Assembly (NCBI RefSeq): GCF_017498565.1
Contig: NZ_CP071794.1
Location: forward strand, 496,001-560,000
Direction: 5' to 3'
DNA from: Parasphingorhabdus cellanae
GTDB taxonomy: Bacteria > Pseudomonadota > Alphaproteobacteria > Sphingomonadales > Sphingomonadaceae
DNA length: 64,000 nt
The translations under genes and the position numbers were made by a program. Under the pieces are notes generated by a model. That model saw nothing but the letters and a program-made list of their open reading frames with translations, searched no databases and was not told the DNA's origin. Positions 26,275 to 34,876 of the stretch are shown one piece after another (position 1 is the first letter of the stretch; every line of letters starts with the position of its first letter).

Positions 26275-27051
26275 TCAGCGGATAAAGTACCCAACTGCCT
26301 TCCAAGTGCTTCCTTCTTGTATGAGCACAAGTGTCTCTATAGCCCCACGTTTATTCGCAAAGTCCGACTGAAATTCGATTAGTTCGTACTCACCATCAGG
26401 AGCGCCCGGCAGCGAGGTCGCTTTTGTGACCTTGAGGATCGAACGAGATAGCAGGGTTCCCAAAGGATCACGAACTGACAATATCTTCGAGGACCAATCT
26501 TTTTCCGAGATCTTTGAGCGGAAAAAAGAACCTGCGGTGTGCCAGCTTTCTCCCCACTTTTGATCGTCAACTAGCATCAACCATTCCTTGCCGGATGCAA
26601 TGCTAGCGGCTTGGGATACATCAATGTTTGTCATAGTTTTTTGATCTGTGGAATCTACAGACGTTTCGCCACTAGACATAAAAATGGCAGCTGCAACAAT
26701 TACTGACAACACGGGCATTCCTCCTCCAAGCCAAGCTAGAATAAAGACCAGTTTGCGGTTTTTGGCGGGCTTTTCATTTCTATGAGCATCAGTTCCGGTA
26801 TCAGATACCCCCATTTTCTTGGCCACAAAAATATTGGGGTCTGCATACTCTGCGAGAGCCAAGATACGGGCAGCCTCTCGGCTGCTTGTAACACTCAATT
26901 TCCTTCGAGCATCACGTAATCGATCATTAATGGTGTACACCGAAAGATTAAACTCACGAGCGATGGACTTTGCGTCATGGCCAACAAGAAGAAGCCGCAA
27001 CGTCTCTTTCTCCTTTTCTGTCAGTGCACCAATATCGTTTCGCATTCTCAT
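26275..27051 (-). CDS. HTH (LuxR-type)-transmembrane-DUF4019 protein
   Basis: The protein couples an N-terminal LuxR/GerE-type DNA-binding domain (LTEKEKETLRLLLVGHDAKSIAREFNLSVYTINDRLRDARRKL) to one membrane segment (LVFILAWLGGGMPVLSVIVAAAIF) and a C-terminal DUF4019 domain outside the cytoplasm (SGKEWLMLVDDQKWGESWHTAGSFF and the closing WKAVGYFIR). Membrane-tethered one-component sensing is the likely role; ligand and targets are unknown. The frame is open 87 codons further upstream, but the extra residues resemble no domain; ATG 27051 or 27045 is preferred. It is the only gene of mini-island 1. Confidence 0.75.
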   Translation of the reverse strand: MRMRNDIGALTEKEKETLRLLLVGHDAKSIAREFNLSVYTINDRLRDARRKLSVTSSREAARILALAEYADPNIFVAKKMGVSDTGTDAHRNEKPAKNRKLVFILAWLGGGMPVLSVIVAAAIFMSSGETSVDSTDQKTMTNIDVSQAASIASGKEWLMLVDDQKWGESWHTAGSFFRSKISEKDWSSKILSVRDPLGTLLSRSILKVTKATSLPGAPDGEYELIEFQSDFANKRGAIETLVLIQEGSTWKAVGYFIR

Positions 27052-27332
27052 GATTCCCAATTCACAGAGCTTTTTTATTCTAGGTAAGGATGAATATCCA
27101 CCTTGCTTTTGTTTTACGAAATGACTGTGGTTTGTGGCATTCGTTAGTATCGTCGCGGACCAACTAAAATCTAGTATCCGTTTACTCCTGCGACGATCAA
27201 TTGAAATCGCAGGATAAAGCGGATATCGGTGGACTGATTCACCGGGCTTTTTCGCGAGATTATAACGCACTTTTGTCATCTCGCTAACCTCAATAGGCGC
27301 AAGACTAAACAATATGCTTTGTTTTAATAACT

Positions 27333-27349
27333 TGGAGCGGGTGAAGGGA
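27333..27349. repeat. Attachment-site copy B (tRNA-Gly 3' end duplicate)
   Basis: TGGAGCGGGTGAAGGGA again, identical to copies A and C. It lies at the junction of the two modules. Confidence 0.85.
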
Positions 27350-27410
27350 AGTGGTTACTATAGTCCGTTGCAGAAAACATTGGTTTAATGCAGCCTTTAA
27401 CATATTTGCC

Positions 27411-27441
27411 AATGTCCGCCCTAGGCGCAAAAGCGGACATT
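27411..27441. repeat. Inverted repeat at the end of mini-island 2
   Basis: AATGTCCGC (27411-27419) and GCGGACATT (27433-27441) are perfect nine-base arms around 13 bases. The right arm with its loop, read backwards, matches the sequence after the left arm at 26200 (AATGTCCGCTTTTGCGC). A related GTCCGCTTTCG lies at 28264. Confidence 0.7.
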
Positions 27442-27455
27442 AGAAATCGGGCTAG

Positions 27456-28217
27456 TTAAGAAACAGTCTCCGTAATCTGCTTAATTTGATAGTGTTTGGG
27501 GATACGTAGACCTCCCTCAGCGATCTCAGCCTGCAATTCATCTGAAAAACAGATTAGCCACTCGCGAAATGCTCGTTCCCGCCACAGGTGGGCACTGCCA
27601 AATGTAGCCTTGGCAAGAGCTAATCCGGTGACGCCCTTTTTTGATTGCTCAAGACTGTAATAATTGGGGTAACTTGGACCGTGATTACGAATTGACTCTC
27701 GTTTGCTTTTCTCCGGCAAAAAGCTGTCAAAATATTGCCCGATAAACAGAGTATAATAAGAACTAGGGTAAACTTTGTTCCTTGGCATTCTAACTTCTAT
27801 GGAAGAAAACTCATGCTCGCCCGGTTCCAGCCGTTCAATTATCGTCTTTAGCGCCTCATCCACCGCCAAAATGCGACCATTTAACATGATAAGGGATCCG
27901 AGTGATTTATAGCCTTTTTCGGTCACAAAAGACCGTGGCGGTTCATGAGCCTCGATCGGACAAAAAGGTGGCTTACCAACGCCCGATACCATCCCACGCT
28001 CGCTTATGAATTTTTGTGCAACATAGTATGAGTATGCTCCTGGTCCATTTCCCATACCGTCATCGAACAGCGCCTTCTGCTCCTCAGACATTTTCTCCTT
28101 GTAATAGGCCTTCAGGCGATCGCCCCACTCATCGTCGTCAGAATCGATATGCGCCTCGAAGTTGCCCATCGGAAAAAACTCACCAAAACCCGAAGGTAAA
28201 CTCATTCCCCAAACCAT
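27456..28217 (-). CDS. Imm11-family-like (DUF1629) protein, orphan immunity candidate
   Basis: The 253-residue product looks like the Imm11/DUF1629 group of contact-dependent toxin immunity proteins: an N-terminal region of variable length, the middle VDEALKTIIERLEPGEHEFSSIEVRM segment where Imm11 proteins have an LEPGxHxF-type motif, and a C-terminal FSDELQAEIAEGGLRIPKHYQI. The match is by pattern only. No polymorphic toxin lies beside it, so it would be an orphan immunity gene. ATG 28217 is chosen with GGGAG upstream; a GTG precedes it by one codon. Base composition is more AT-rich than the neighbours, in line with transfer. Confidence 0.55.
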   Translation of the reverse strand: MVWGMSLPSGFGEFFPMGNFEAHIDSDDDEWGDRLKAYYKEKMSEEQKALFDDGMGNGPGAYSYYVAQKFISERGMVSGVGKPPFCPIEAHEPPRSFVTEKGYKSLGSLIMLNGRILAVDEALKTIIERLEPGEHEFSSIEVRMPRNKVYPSSYYTLFIGQYFDSFLPEKSKRESIRNHGPSYPNYYSLEQSKKGVTGLALAKATFGSAHLWRERAFREWLICFSDELQAEIAEGGLRIPKHYQIKQITETVS

Positions 28218-28365
28218 CACCCAATCTCCCGCATCTCTGAGTTATAAGCCTGCCCAATCCTAACGTCCGCTTTCGTGATAAAACAAGTATTCGTTAAAAG
28301 ATGCTATTTTATAACGATACAAACTCGTGCTACCAAGCATAGGGAAAAGTTACTTTTTTTCACAA

Positions 28366-28382
28366 AGGGAATCGAACCCTCA
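28366..28382. repeat. Partial tRNA-Gly T-arm duplicate
   Basis: AAGGGAATCGAACCCTC is identical to 28431-28447 within the tRNA. It covers the T stem and loop but not the acceptor end, so it differs from att copies A and B. Confidence 0.75.
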
Positions 28383-28419
28383 TATTTTATCTTTTTATTT
28401 GAATGGATTAAGGATTTCG

Positions 28420-28493
28420 TGGAGCGGGTGAAGGGAATCGAACCCTCGTCGTAAGCTTGGAAGGCTTCTGCTCTACCATTGAGCTACACCCGC
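28420..28493 (-). tRNA. tRNA-Gly (anticodon TCC)
   Basis: The minus strand folds as a cloverleaf: acceptor GCGGGTG with CACCCGC, D arm GCTC...GAGC, anticodon loop CTTCCAA giving TCC, T arm GAGGG-TTCGATT-CCCTT. The discriminator is T and CCA is encoded (28420-28422). It reads GGA and, by wobble, other Gly codons. Its 3' end is att copy C for the mini-islands. Confidence 0.95.
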
Positions 28494-28538
28494 CTATTTC
28501 CAAGCGCCGCTATTGCCATCGTGATCGCGGCGCGTCAA

Positions 28539-30047
28539 TCAGGAAACGGTGCTAGATGCTTTTGTTTTTACGGCCGGAGCGGCAAACCATTCTGCAACCG
28601 ATGTTTTCTCGGCCTCGGTCATATGCAGGCCAAGCTTGGACCGGCGCCACAGGACATCTTCTGCTGTCGTCGCAAATTCATGAGCCATCAGCCAGTGGAG
28701 TTCAATCTCGTAAAGACCCGCCCCGAAATGACGGCCTAAAGCGGCGGCATCGCTGACCTCGTCAAGCATCTTAGCGACATCAGTGCCATAGGCTCGTACT
28801 AACCGGGCCATCACCTCTTTATCGATAAAAGTCCAGCGCTTGCAATATTCCGCGACCAAATCGTCAAAACCGTCTGCCGAAAAATCACCGCCGGGCAAAA
28901 CCGTGTCCTTGGTCCAGTCGTCCGTCTCTACATGCAAAGCCGCCTTGAGTGTCTTCATCGCCTGTCGCGCAAGAACTCGATAGGTGGTTATCTTCCCGCC
29001 AAAAACCGACAACACTGGCGCGCCATCGTCATCATTATAGTCGAATACATAATCCCGCGTTACGGTTGAGGCGGATTGGCTCTGGTCGTCAAATAGCGGC
29101 CGTACGCCGGAATAGGTCCATTGAACATCGTCTCGGCTCACGGGATCGGCAAAATATTCGCTCGCCGCGGCGCAGAGATAATCGATTTCGCTATCGCTGA
29201 TCTTTGCAGGACCTTCATCATAGCTCCACGGTTGATCAGTGGTGCCAATCAACGTGTGGTTGCCTTCGTAAGGAATGGCAAAGATGATCCGGCCATCCTT
29301 GTTCTGGAAAATATAGCTGTGGTCGCCTTTAAATTTGCGGGCGATGACAATGTGGCTACCTTTGACAAGGCGCAGTTTCGCCGCGTTGCTGCTCTGATCA
29401 TAAAGCGCTGTTACCGGGTCGACCCAAGGGCCAGCTGCATTGATCAGAACTTTGGCTTTCTCTTTCACTTCGCCGTATTGCCCATGTAATTGCAAGGACC
29501 AATGGTCGGCGCTTCGCTCAATCCCAACACATTCCGTTTGTATCCGGATATCTGCACCACGTTCCTTGGCATCGCGCGCGGTCAGCGACACAAGCCGTGC
29601 ATCCTCGACCCAGCAATCGGAGTAAGCAAAGCCTTTTTTCAAACGCTTTTGAAGAGGTTCCCCACGCGAATCCTCAAGTAAGTTAAGGCTCTTCGTACCT
29701 GGCAATAACGATCGCGATCCCAGATGATCATAGAGAAACAGCCCAAGCCTCAAGAACCAAGCCGGGCGCATCCCTTTATCCACAGGCAAAACAAAGCGCA
29801 TCGGCCAGATGATATGCGGCGCATTGCGCAGCAGCACTTCGCGCTCCTGCAATGCTTTGCGAACCAGACTAAACTCATAATGTTCGAGATAGCGCAGCCC
29901 GCCATGGACTAACTTGGTGCTGGCTGATGAAGTATGGGCCGCAAGGTCGTCGCGCTCCACCAGTAAGACTTTCAGTCCCCTGCCCACTGCATCCCTTGCG
30001 ATACCGACGCCATTTATGCCGCCACCAATGATTGCCAGATCATACAT
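28539..30047 (-). CDS. glpD: Glycerol-3-phosphate dehydrogenase (aerobic, FAD)
   Basis: GlpD oxidises glycerol 3-phosphate to dihydroxyacetone phosphate at the inner membrane and passes electrons to quinone. The 502-residue product has the FAD-binding motif (DLAIIGGGINGVGIARDAVGRGL) and the SSASTKLVHGGLRYLE segment of the family. ATG 30047 is preferred to upstream ATGs because GAGG lies correctly before it and the protein then starts at MYDLAIIGGG. glpK is at 32980-34452 in the opposite orientation. No glpF or repressor is adjacent. Confidence 0.95.
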   Translation of the reverse strand: MYDLAIIGGGINGVGIARDAVGRGLKVLLVERDDLAAHTSSASTKLVHGGLRYLEHYEFSLVRKALQEREVLLRNAPHIIWPMRFVLPVDKGMRPAWFLRLGLFLYDHLGSRSLLPGTKSLNLLEDSRGEPLQKRLKKGFAYSDCWVEDARLVSLTARDAKERGADIRIQTECVGIERSADHWSLQLHGQYGEVKEKAKVLINAAGPWVDPVTALYDQSSNAAKLRLVKGSHIVIARKFKGDHSYIFQNKDGRIIFAIPYEGNHTLIGTTDQPWSYDEGPAKISDSEIDYLCAAASEYFADPVSRDDVQWTYSGVRPLFDDQSQSASTVTRDYVFDYNDDDGAPVLSVFGGKITTYRVLARQAMKTLKAALHVETDDWTKDTVLPGGDFSADGFDDLVAEYCKRWTFIDKEVMARLVRAYGTDVAKMLDEVSDAAALGRHFGAGLYEIELHWLMAHEFATTAEDVLWRRSKLGLHMTEAEKTSVAEWFAAPAVKTKASSTVS

Positions 30048-30275
30048 CAGCCGCCTCATATAGCTTCTAGCCAGATGTTCAATGTTGCAGTGCAATATAT
30101 TTTGTAAACATTGGTTTATCCTGGGGATAATTTAGCGATTAGAATCGAATAAAGTGGAAGAAACACTGAATGACAGCGGATGGTTACCGTTAACTATTAC
30201 AGCCCGCGATAACAGCGTCTTCTTGCTTAAATCTGACGGCAAATAGTGCAAAAAATCAAATGTAGGGGCTTAAGA

Positions 30276-32882
30276 ATGGAAACCCAACAGGGTCAAGCAA
30301 GCGAACGGGTAAGGCTCGATATTTTGCATCGATTCGATATTCTGGACAGCGCGCCTGAGAAAGCTTTCGACAATATTGTGGAATTGGCTGCAGACCTTTT
30401 TAGCGTTCCTACAGTACTCATCTCTCTCGTGGCAGAGGAAAGGCAATGGTTTAAAGCAAAAGTTGGCCTTGATGTTTGCGAAACTGACCGATCAATTTCC
30501 TTTTGCACCTTGACGATCAAAGAGCCAGATATCTTGGAAGTCTGCGATACCTATCTTGATTCAAGATTTGCAAATAATCCCTTAGTTACGAAAGCCCCAC
30601 ATATCCGCTATTATGCGGGCGCGCCATTGATCGTCGAAGGAGGTCATGCAATTGGGACGCTTTGCCTTATAGACCAAAAACCAAGACGCCCGTTGAGCAA
30701 AGCTAAACGGAAACTTCTGCAGCGGCTTGCAGATCAAATAATGCAACAGATAGAGTTACGAGCCTTACGCGCGGCTGGACATATTGCGAAGCTGGTATCT
30801 GCGACGACATCCGATGCTATGATCCTCGCCAACACTGAAAACGTGATCACCGAGTGGAACATGGCTGCGGAAAAAATGTTTGGATGGTCACAAGCGGAAG
30901 CTGTTGGAAAACCTTTAAGTATCATTATGCCAAAGCGGTTAGCGGCCAAGCATGAGAACGGATTGCGCGGCGTTGTAGCTGGAAAGCGAGCTAAACTTTT
31001 CCAACAGACAATTGAATTGCCTGCCCTGCACCGCAACGGTCAGGAATTTCCGATCGAACTGTCGTTGACGCGATGGGATAATCCCGAAACTGGCGTGCTC
31101 GACGGCTTCGCCTCAATTATCCGGGATATCTCCGAACGCAAAGCGCTGGAAGAAGAACGATCGCAAGCTCGTCAGTTTCTGGATGAAGTGATAGAAAATC
31201 TGCCAGCGATGGTTTGGGCAAAGGATGTCAAGTCGCGCAAATATAAGATACTCAACCGAGCTGGCGAAAAATTGATCGGTCGCAAACGAGAAGACATCAT
31301 CGGAAGGGGCGATGACGAATTATTCCCAGAGGCTTCTGATGCCTATCGTTCCCGAGATGAAAAAGTTCTGAAAAACGGCAGTGCCTCGATTTATGAGGGG
31401 GAGTTCACTCGCCCCAATGGAGCAATCCGTCGCATGCGAACGAAACGGGCTCTAGTCGGAGCAGAGAGCGATGCACCTTATATTCTTGGTATCTCGGAGG
31501 ACATTACGGAACGCTATCTTGCTGAACAGAAAATCGCCCACATGGCTATGCACGATCCGCTGACAGGGCTTAGAAACAGAGCGGGAATAGCCAAGGAATA
31601 TGAGTTGTTGAAAGCTAGCCCTGATAAAAAGGACATTGCCATCCTTTGTATCGACCTCGATCAGTTTAAAGCGGTTAATGACTTGCATGGTCATACTATA
31701 GGCGACCAGCTTTTGAGTGAATTTGGTTCCAGATTCACTCAAATACTGCCAGATAATGCGACAGCAGGTCGTATGGGTGGCGATGAATTTATCGCGATTT
31801 TACCAGCCCGGAATGTCGAGGCACGAGCAGCCTATGTCGCAGAGCAGGTCCTCAGTCAGCTATCGAAAAATTATCATATAGGAGGCAAATCTATTCATGC
31901 GGGCCTAAGTATTGGCATCGCAGTTAGCATGGATGACAAAACTGATTTTGAGGCGCTTTGTCAAAGCGCGGATCGCGCGCTTTATCGAGCCAAAACACAA
32001 GGTCGTGGCCAGTTTTGTTTCTTTGACGAAGCGATGGATCGGCAAGCAACCGAACGACGACAATTGGAACTGGAATTGCGTCAAACCATAGAAGATCGTG
32101 CTTTACAGGTGCAATATCAACCACTCGCCTGCCTGGAGACTGGTCAAGTTAACGGCTTCGAAGCGCTGGTTCGTTGGAATCACCCAGAGCAAGGGTATAT
32201 CGGCCCCGATGTGTTCATACCGATTGCAGAGGAAAGCGGCCTGATAAACGAATTGGGAGATTTTGTTTTAGAAACCGTTATTCGTGAAGCCGCTTCATGG
32301 GTTCCTCCCCTTCGCGTGGCTATCAATTTGTCACCAGTTCAATTCCGGAACAAAAACCTGATTACCAAGATAAATAAGTTGCTCGAAGAAACGAAACTGG
32401 ATCCTGGCCGACTGGAACTAGAAATCACGGAAGGCGTTTTGATACATGACACCAAAACAGCTTTATCCACTTTAGAAAGCCTAAGGAATTTAGGTATTCG
32501 AATTGCCATGGACGACTTTGGAACCGGCTATTCTTCCTTGAGCTATTTTCGAATGTTCCCATTTGACAAGGTGAAAATCGATCAGTCTTTTGTTCGGGAT
32601 ATGATCCAAAACCCGCAATCATTGGCTATTGTGCAGGCTGTTATTGGACTCGGTAAAGGGCTTGGACTCAGCGTCGTTGGCGAAGGCGTGGAAACGGAAG
32701 AGCAGCTTGCGGCACTGCGCGACGAAGGATGCTCGATGGTTCAAGGTTTTCATATCAGTCGTCCGCAACCCATCGAATATTTTGCGAGTGTTATTAAAAG
32801 GTCAAAAGTTTTTACCGAAAATCAGTCAGGCAATGACAGCCAAAACTCGACGTCGGAGAAAATGGCAGCGAATCTAGGGTAG
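30276..32882 (+). CDS. GAF-PAS-PAS-GGDEF-EAL cyclic-di-GMP protein
   Basis: The 868-residue cytoplasmic protein has, in order, a GAF domain (about 15-165), two PAS domains (about 170-290 and 300-415), a GGDEF domain with intact GGDEF near residue 500, and an EAL domain with EALVRW near 628 and DDFGTGYSSLSYF and KIDQSFV motifs. It can be both diguanylate cyclase and phosphodiesterase by motif; which dominates is unknown. The start at 30276 has TAGGGGC upstream; an earlier GTG lacks a site. It lies between glpD and glpK, and a PilZ receptor gene is nearby, so the area may link c-di-GMP and glycerol use (inference). Confidence 0.93.
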   Translation: METQQGQASERVRLDILHRFDILDSAPEKAFDNIVELAADLFSVPTVLISLVAEERQWFKAKVGLDVCETDRSISFCTLTIKEPDILEVCDTYLDSRFANNPLVTKAPHIRYYAGAPLIVEGGHAIGTLCLIDQKPRRPLSKAKRKLLQRLADQIMQQIELRALRAAGHIAKLVSATTSDAMILANTENVITEWNMAAEKMFGWSQAEAVGKPLSIIMPKRLAAKHENGLRGVVAGKRAKLFQQTIELPALHRNGQEFPIELSLTRWDNPETGVLDGFASIIRDISERKALEEERSQARQFLDEVIENLPAMVWAKDVKSRKYKILNRAGEKLIGRKREDIIGRGDDELFPEASDAYRSRDEKVLKNGSASIYEGEFTRPNGAIRRMRTKRALVGAESDAPYILGISEDITERYLAEQKIAHMAMHDPLTGLRNRAGIAKEYELLKASPDKKDIAILCIDLDQFKAVNDLHGHTIGDQLLSEFGSRFTQILPDNATAGRMGGDEFIAILPARNVEARAAYVAEQVLSQLSKNYHIGGKSIHAGLSIGIAVSMDDKTDFEALCQSADRALYRAKTQGRGQFCFFDEAMDRQATERRQLELELRQTIEDRALQVQYQPLACLETGQVNGFEALVRWNHPEQGYIGPDVFIPIAEESGLINELGDFVLETVIREAASWVPPLRVAINLSPVQFRNKNLITKINKLLEETKLDPGRLELEITEGVLIHDTKTALSTLESLRNLGIRIAMDDFGTGYSSLSYFRMFPFDKVKIDQSFVRDMIQNPQSLAIVQAVIGLGKGLGLSVVGEGVETEEQLAALRDEGCSMVQGFHISRPQPIEYFASVIKRSKVFTENQSGNDSQNSTSEKMAANLG

Positions 32883-32979
32883 CAAGCAATTGGAACGACG
32901 GACAGATTCAAGGCCACTTTTACTTGCGTTTTGACTGTGGCAAATTAGCGTGATCGCCACATGACGGGAGCAAGGTCTG

Positions 32980-34452
32980 ATGGCAGCAAAACAAATATTG
33001 GTGATTGACGAAGGGACAACGTCGACGCGAGCCATGTTGTTCGGCGCGAACGGAAAGCTTCACGGGTCACAACAGGAAGAGCTACAGCAATATCATCCCG
33101 CCGCTGGACTGGTAGAACACGATCCAGTGGAGATTTGGGACAAAACGCTGCGCTGTTGCCAGAAGATTGTCGAGCAAGCAGGCGGTGCGGAAAAAATTGC
33201 TGCTATAGGGATAACCAACCAGCGCGAAACCATTGTTGCATGGGATAAACGAACCGGCGAACCTCTATGCAATGCTATTGTCTGGCAGGATCGCCGCACA
33301 GCCGATATGTGCAATAGCTTGAAAGCTAAAAATCTAGAGCCGATGGTTCAGTCCAAAACCGGATTACTGCTCGACCCCTATTTTTCCGGCAGCAAGATCA
33401 ATTGGATGCTACAAAATTGGCCCAAGGTCGCTGCGGCTGGGGACAATTTGGCATTTGGAACCATTGATTCCTATCTAATCGTTCGCCTGACTGAAGGCGA
33501 TCATATAACCGACGCCAGCAATGCTAGTCGCACGATGTTGATGTCCCTTGATGGGCGGGATTGGGATGACGAATTGTTGAAACTTTTCAGCATTCCGCGA
33601 GAGACATTGCCCAAAATTGTCGATTGTGCAGGAAACTTAGGTAAGACATCAGCACGATTATTCGGTGCACCCATTGCCATATGCGGATCAGCCGGAGACC
33701 AACAGGCAGCAACTATCGGGCAAGGCTGCCTAAAAAAGGGGCAAACCAAAGCCACTTTTGGCACTGGCGCGTTCATCTTGACGAATAATGGCGGCAAACC
33801 TCCTCGGTCGACGCACCGCTTGTTGTCCACCGTACTCTATCAGTTGGATGGCAAACGCACCTATGCATTGGAAGGGTCCGTCTTTGTAGCTGGCAGTTTA
33901 ATGCAATGGCTGCGCGACGACGTCGGTTTGATTAGCTATGCGGGGGAAAGCGAGGAGCTCGCTAGATCAATTCAAGATAATGGGGGAGTTTATCTGGTTC
34001 CTGCCCTTTCTGGCCTTGGCGCGCCCTATTGGAAAGCCGATGCCACTGCAACAATTACCGGACTTAGTTTCTCCACAACAAAAGCGCATATCGTGCGTGC
34101 GGCGCTTGAAGCCATGGCCCATCAATGTAGCGATTTGAAAATCGCGTTTTCTGCTGATGGCACCGACTGGCAGAGTCTGCGAATCGATGGCGGTATGGTG
34201 GCCAATGACTGGATGGTTCAAGATTTGGCTGACATGTTGAATCTAACAGTCGAGCGTCCAGAGTTTTTTGAGACCACTGCCCTCGGCGCAGCGATGCTTG
34301 CAGCAATGGGCGCCGGTATTTATAAATCACTTGAAGATGCTTCTGTAATGATATCTGGATTGGAGACCTATGAAGCCACGATTCAGCCGGAGCAGCGCAA
34401 TGTAAGAATGGCGGGCTGGAAGAAAGCAATCGACGGAACGTTGAGCAATTAA
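32980..34452 (+). CDS. glpK: Glycerol kinase
   Basis: GlpK phosphorylates glycerol to glycerol 3-phosphate, the substrate for GlpD. The 490-residue product has the FGGY kinase motifs: DEGTTSTRAMLFG at the N-terminus, the IGITNQRETIVAWDK substrate loop, GDQQAATIGQGCLKKGQTKATFGTGAFIL (here split), and the C-terminal SLRIDGGMVANDWMVQDLADMLN. Full family length. It ends 11 bases before the convergent PilZ gene; no terminator was seen between them. Confidence 0.96.
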   Translation: MAAKQILVIDEGTTSTRAMLFGANGKLHGSQQEELQQYHPAAGLVEHDPVEIWDKTLRCCQKIVEQAGGAEKIAAIGITNQRETIVAWDKRTGEPLCNAIVWQDRRTADMCNSLKAKNLEPMVQSKTGLLLDPYFSGSKINWMLQNWPKVAAAGDNLAFGTIDSYLIVRLTEGDHITDASNASRTMLMSLDGRDWDDELLKLFSIPRETLPKIVDCAGNLGKTSARLFGAPIAICGSAGDQQAATIGQGCLKKGQTKATFGTGAFILTNNGGKPPRSTHRLLSTVLYQLDGKRTYALEGSVFVAGSLMQWLRDDVGLISYAGESEELARSIQDNGGVYLVPALSGLGAPYWKADATATITGLSFSTTKAHIVRAALEAMAHQCSDLKIAFSADGTDWQSLRIDGGMVANDWMVQDLADMLNLTVERPEFFETTALGAAMLAAMGAGIYKSLEDASVMISGLETYEATIQPEQRNVRMAGWKKAIDGTLSN

Positions 34453-34462
34453 GCTAACCTTT

Positions 34463-34876
34463 TCATTTCTTGCGAAATCCCGGCCTCTTATGTGAATCGG
34501 CGGTTTGGAAACCGTTCCATACATGTCCATTATCGATCTTTTTTAAGAAATGCCCTCTGTCATTATCACGGCCGAAATTGAACTGATCAATATTGATCGG
34601 CTCATCAAATTGCATTCCGAATTCTCGTCCACTAACCCAACGTACCGTTCCAGACACGCTGCCGAAGCCCGCCTTTTTAATTTCGACTAATTGTCCAGGT
34701 TGCAGAGTAACCGGCGAAGTGGCCCGAACGCCAAATGTGGAGAGGTTACGAACAATAGAATCATGCGGCCCTGAATCATCCGCAAACAGCTCTATTTTGA
34801 CGAGCTTTCGTATCCGGGGTTCACGAGAAACGGCTTCTTTCTCGTTAATCCTTTTGTTTTCAAGTGCTTTAATCAT
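34463..34876 (-). CDS. PilZ-domain protein
   Basis: PilZ domains bind cyclic-di-GMP. The 137-residue product has the RxxxR-like REPRIRKLVK segment and the NLSTFGVR strand (the D/NxSxxG motif), followed by the GQLVEIKKAGFGSVSGTVRWVSGREFGMQF beta core. The first arginine motif is looser than the canonical RxxxR, so binding should be tested. A longer start at 34906 (TTG) is possible. It lies near the GGDEF-EAL gene. Confidence 0.8.
   Translation of the reverse strand: MIKALENKRINEKEAVSREPRIRKLVKIELFADDSGPHDSIVRNLSTFGVRATSPVTLQPGQLVEIKKAGFGSVSGTVRWVSGREFGMQFDEPINIDQFNFGRDNDRGHFLKKIDNGHVWNGFQTADSHKRPGFRKK

Larger units (their letters stand above)
26123..27332. mobile_element. Mini-island 1 at tRNA-Gly (1.2 kb, HTH-DUF4019 cargo)
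   Basis: The module runs from att copy A to the base before att copy B. It starts with att plus a conserved end sequence (TGGTTAYTATAGTCC near 26142, then CATATTTTCCAATGTCCGC at 26190-26208). It carries one gene, at 26275-27051. No integrase is present, so the element would need to be moved by one encoded elsewhere; this is inference from the repeats. Confidence 0.6.
27333..28419. mobile_element. Mini-island 2 at tRNA-Gly (1.1 kb, Imm11-like cargo)
   Basis: The module runs from att copy B to the tRNA 3' end. Its first 87 bases resemble those of mini-island 1, with the same order and spacing of TGGTTA, TATAGTCC, TGGTTTA, CATATTT and CCAATGTCCGC. It carries one gene (27456-28217) and no integrase. 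Near its tRNA end is a further partial tRNA copy (28366-28382). Confidence 0.6.

Noticed and set aside
26013..28419. Integrase, transposase or IS element in the tRNA-Gly region
   Set aside because: I read both strands and found only the two cargo genes; no recombinase motif (R...HxxR...Y) or DDE pattern.
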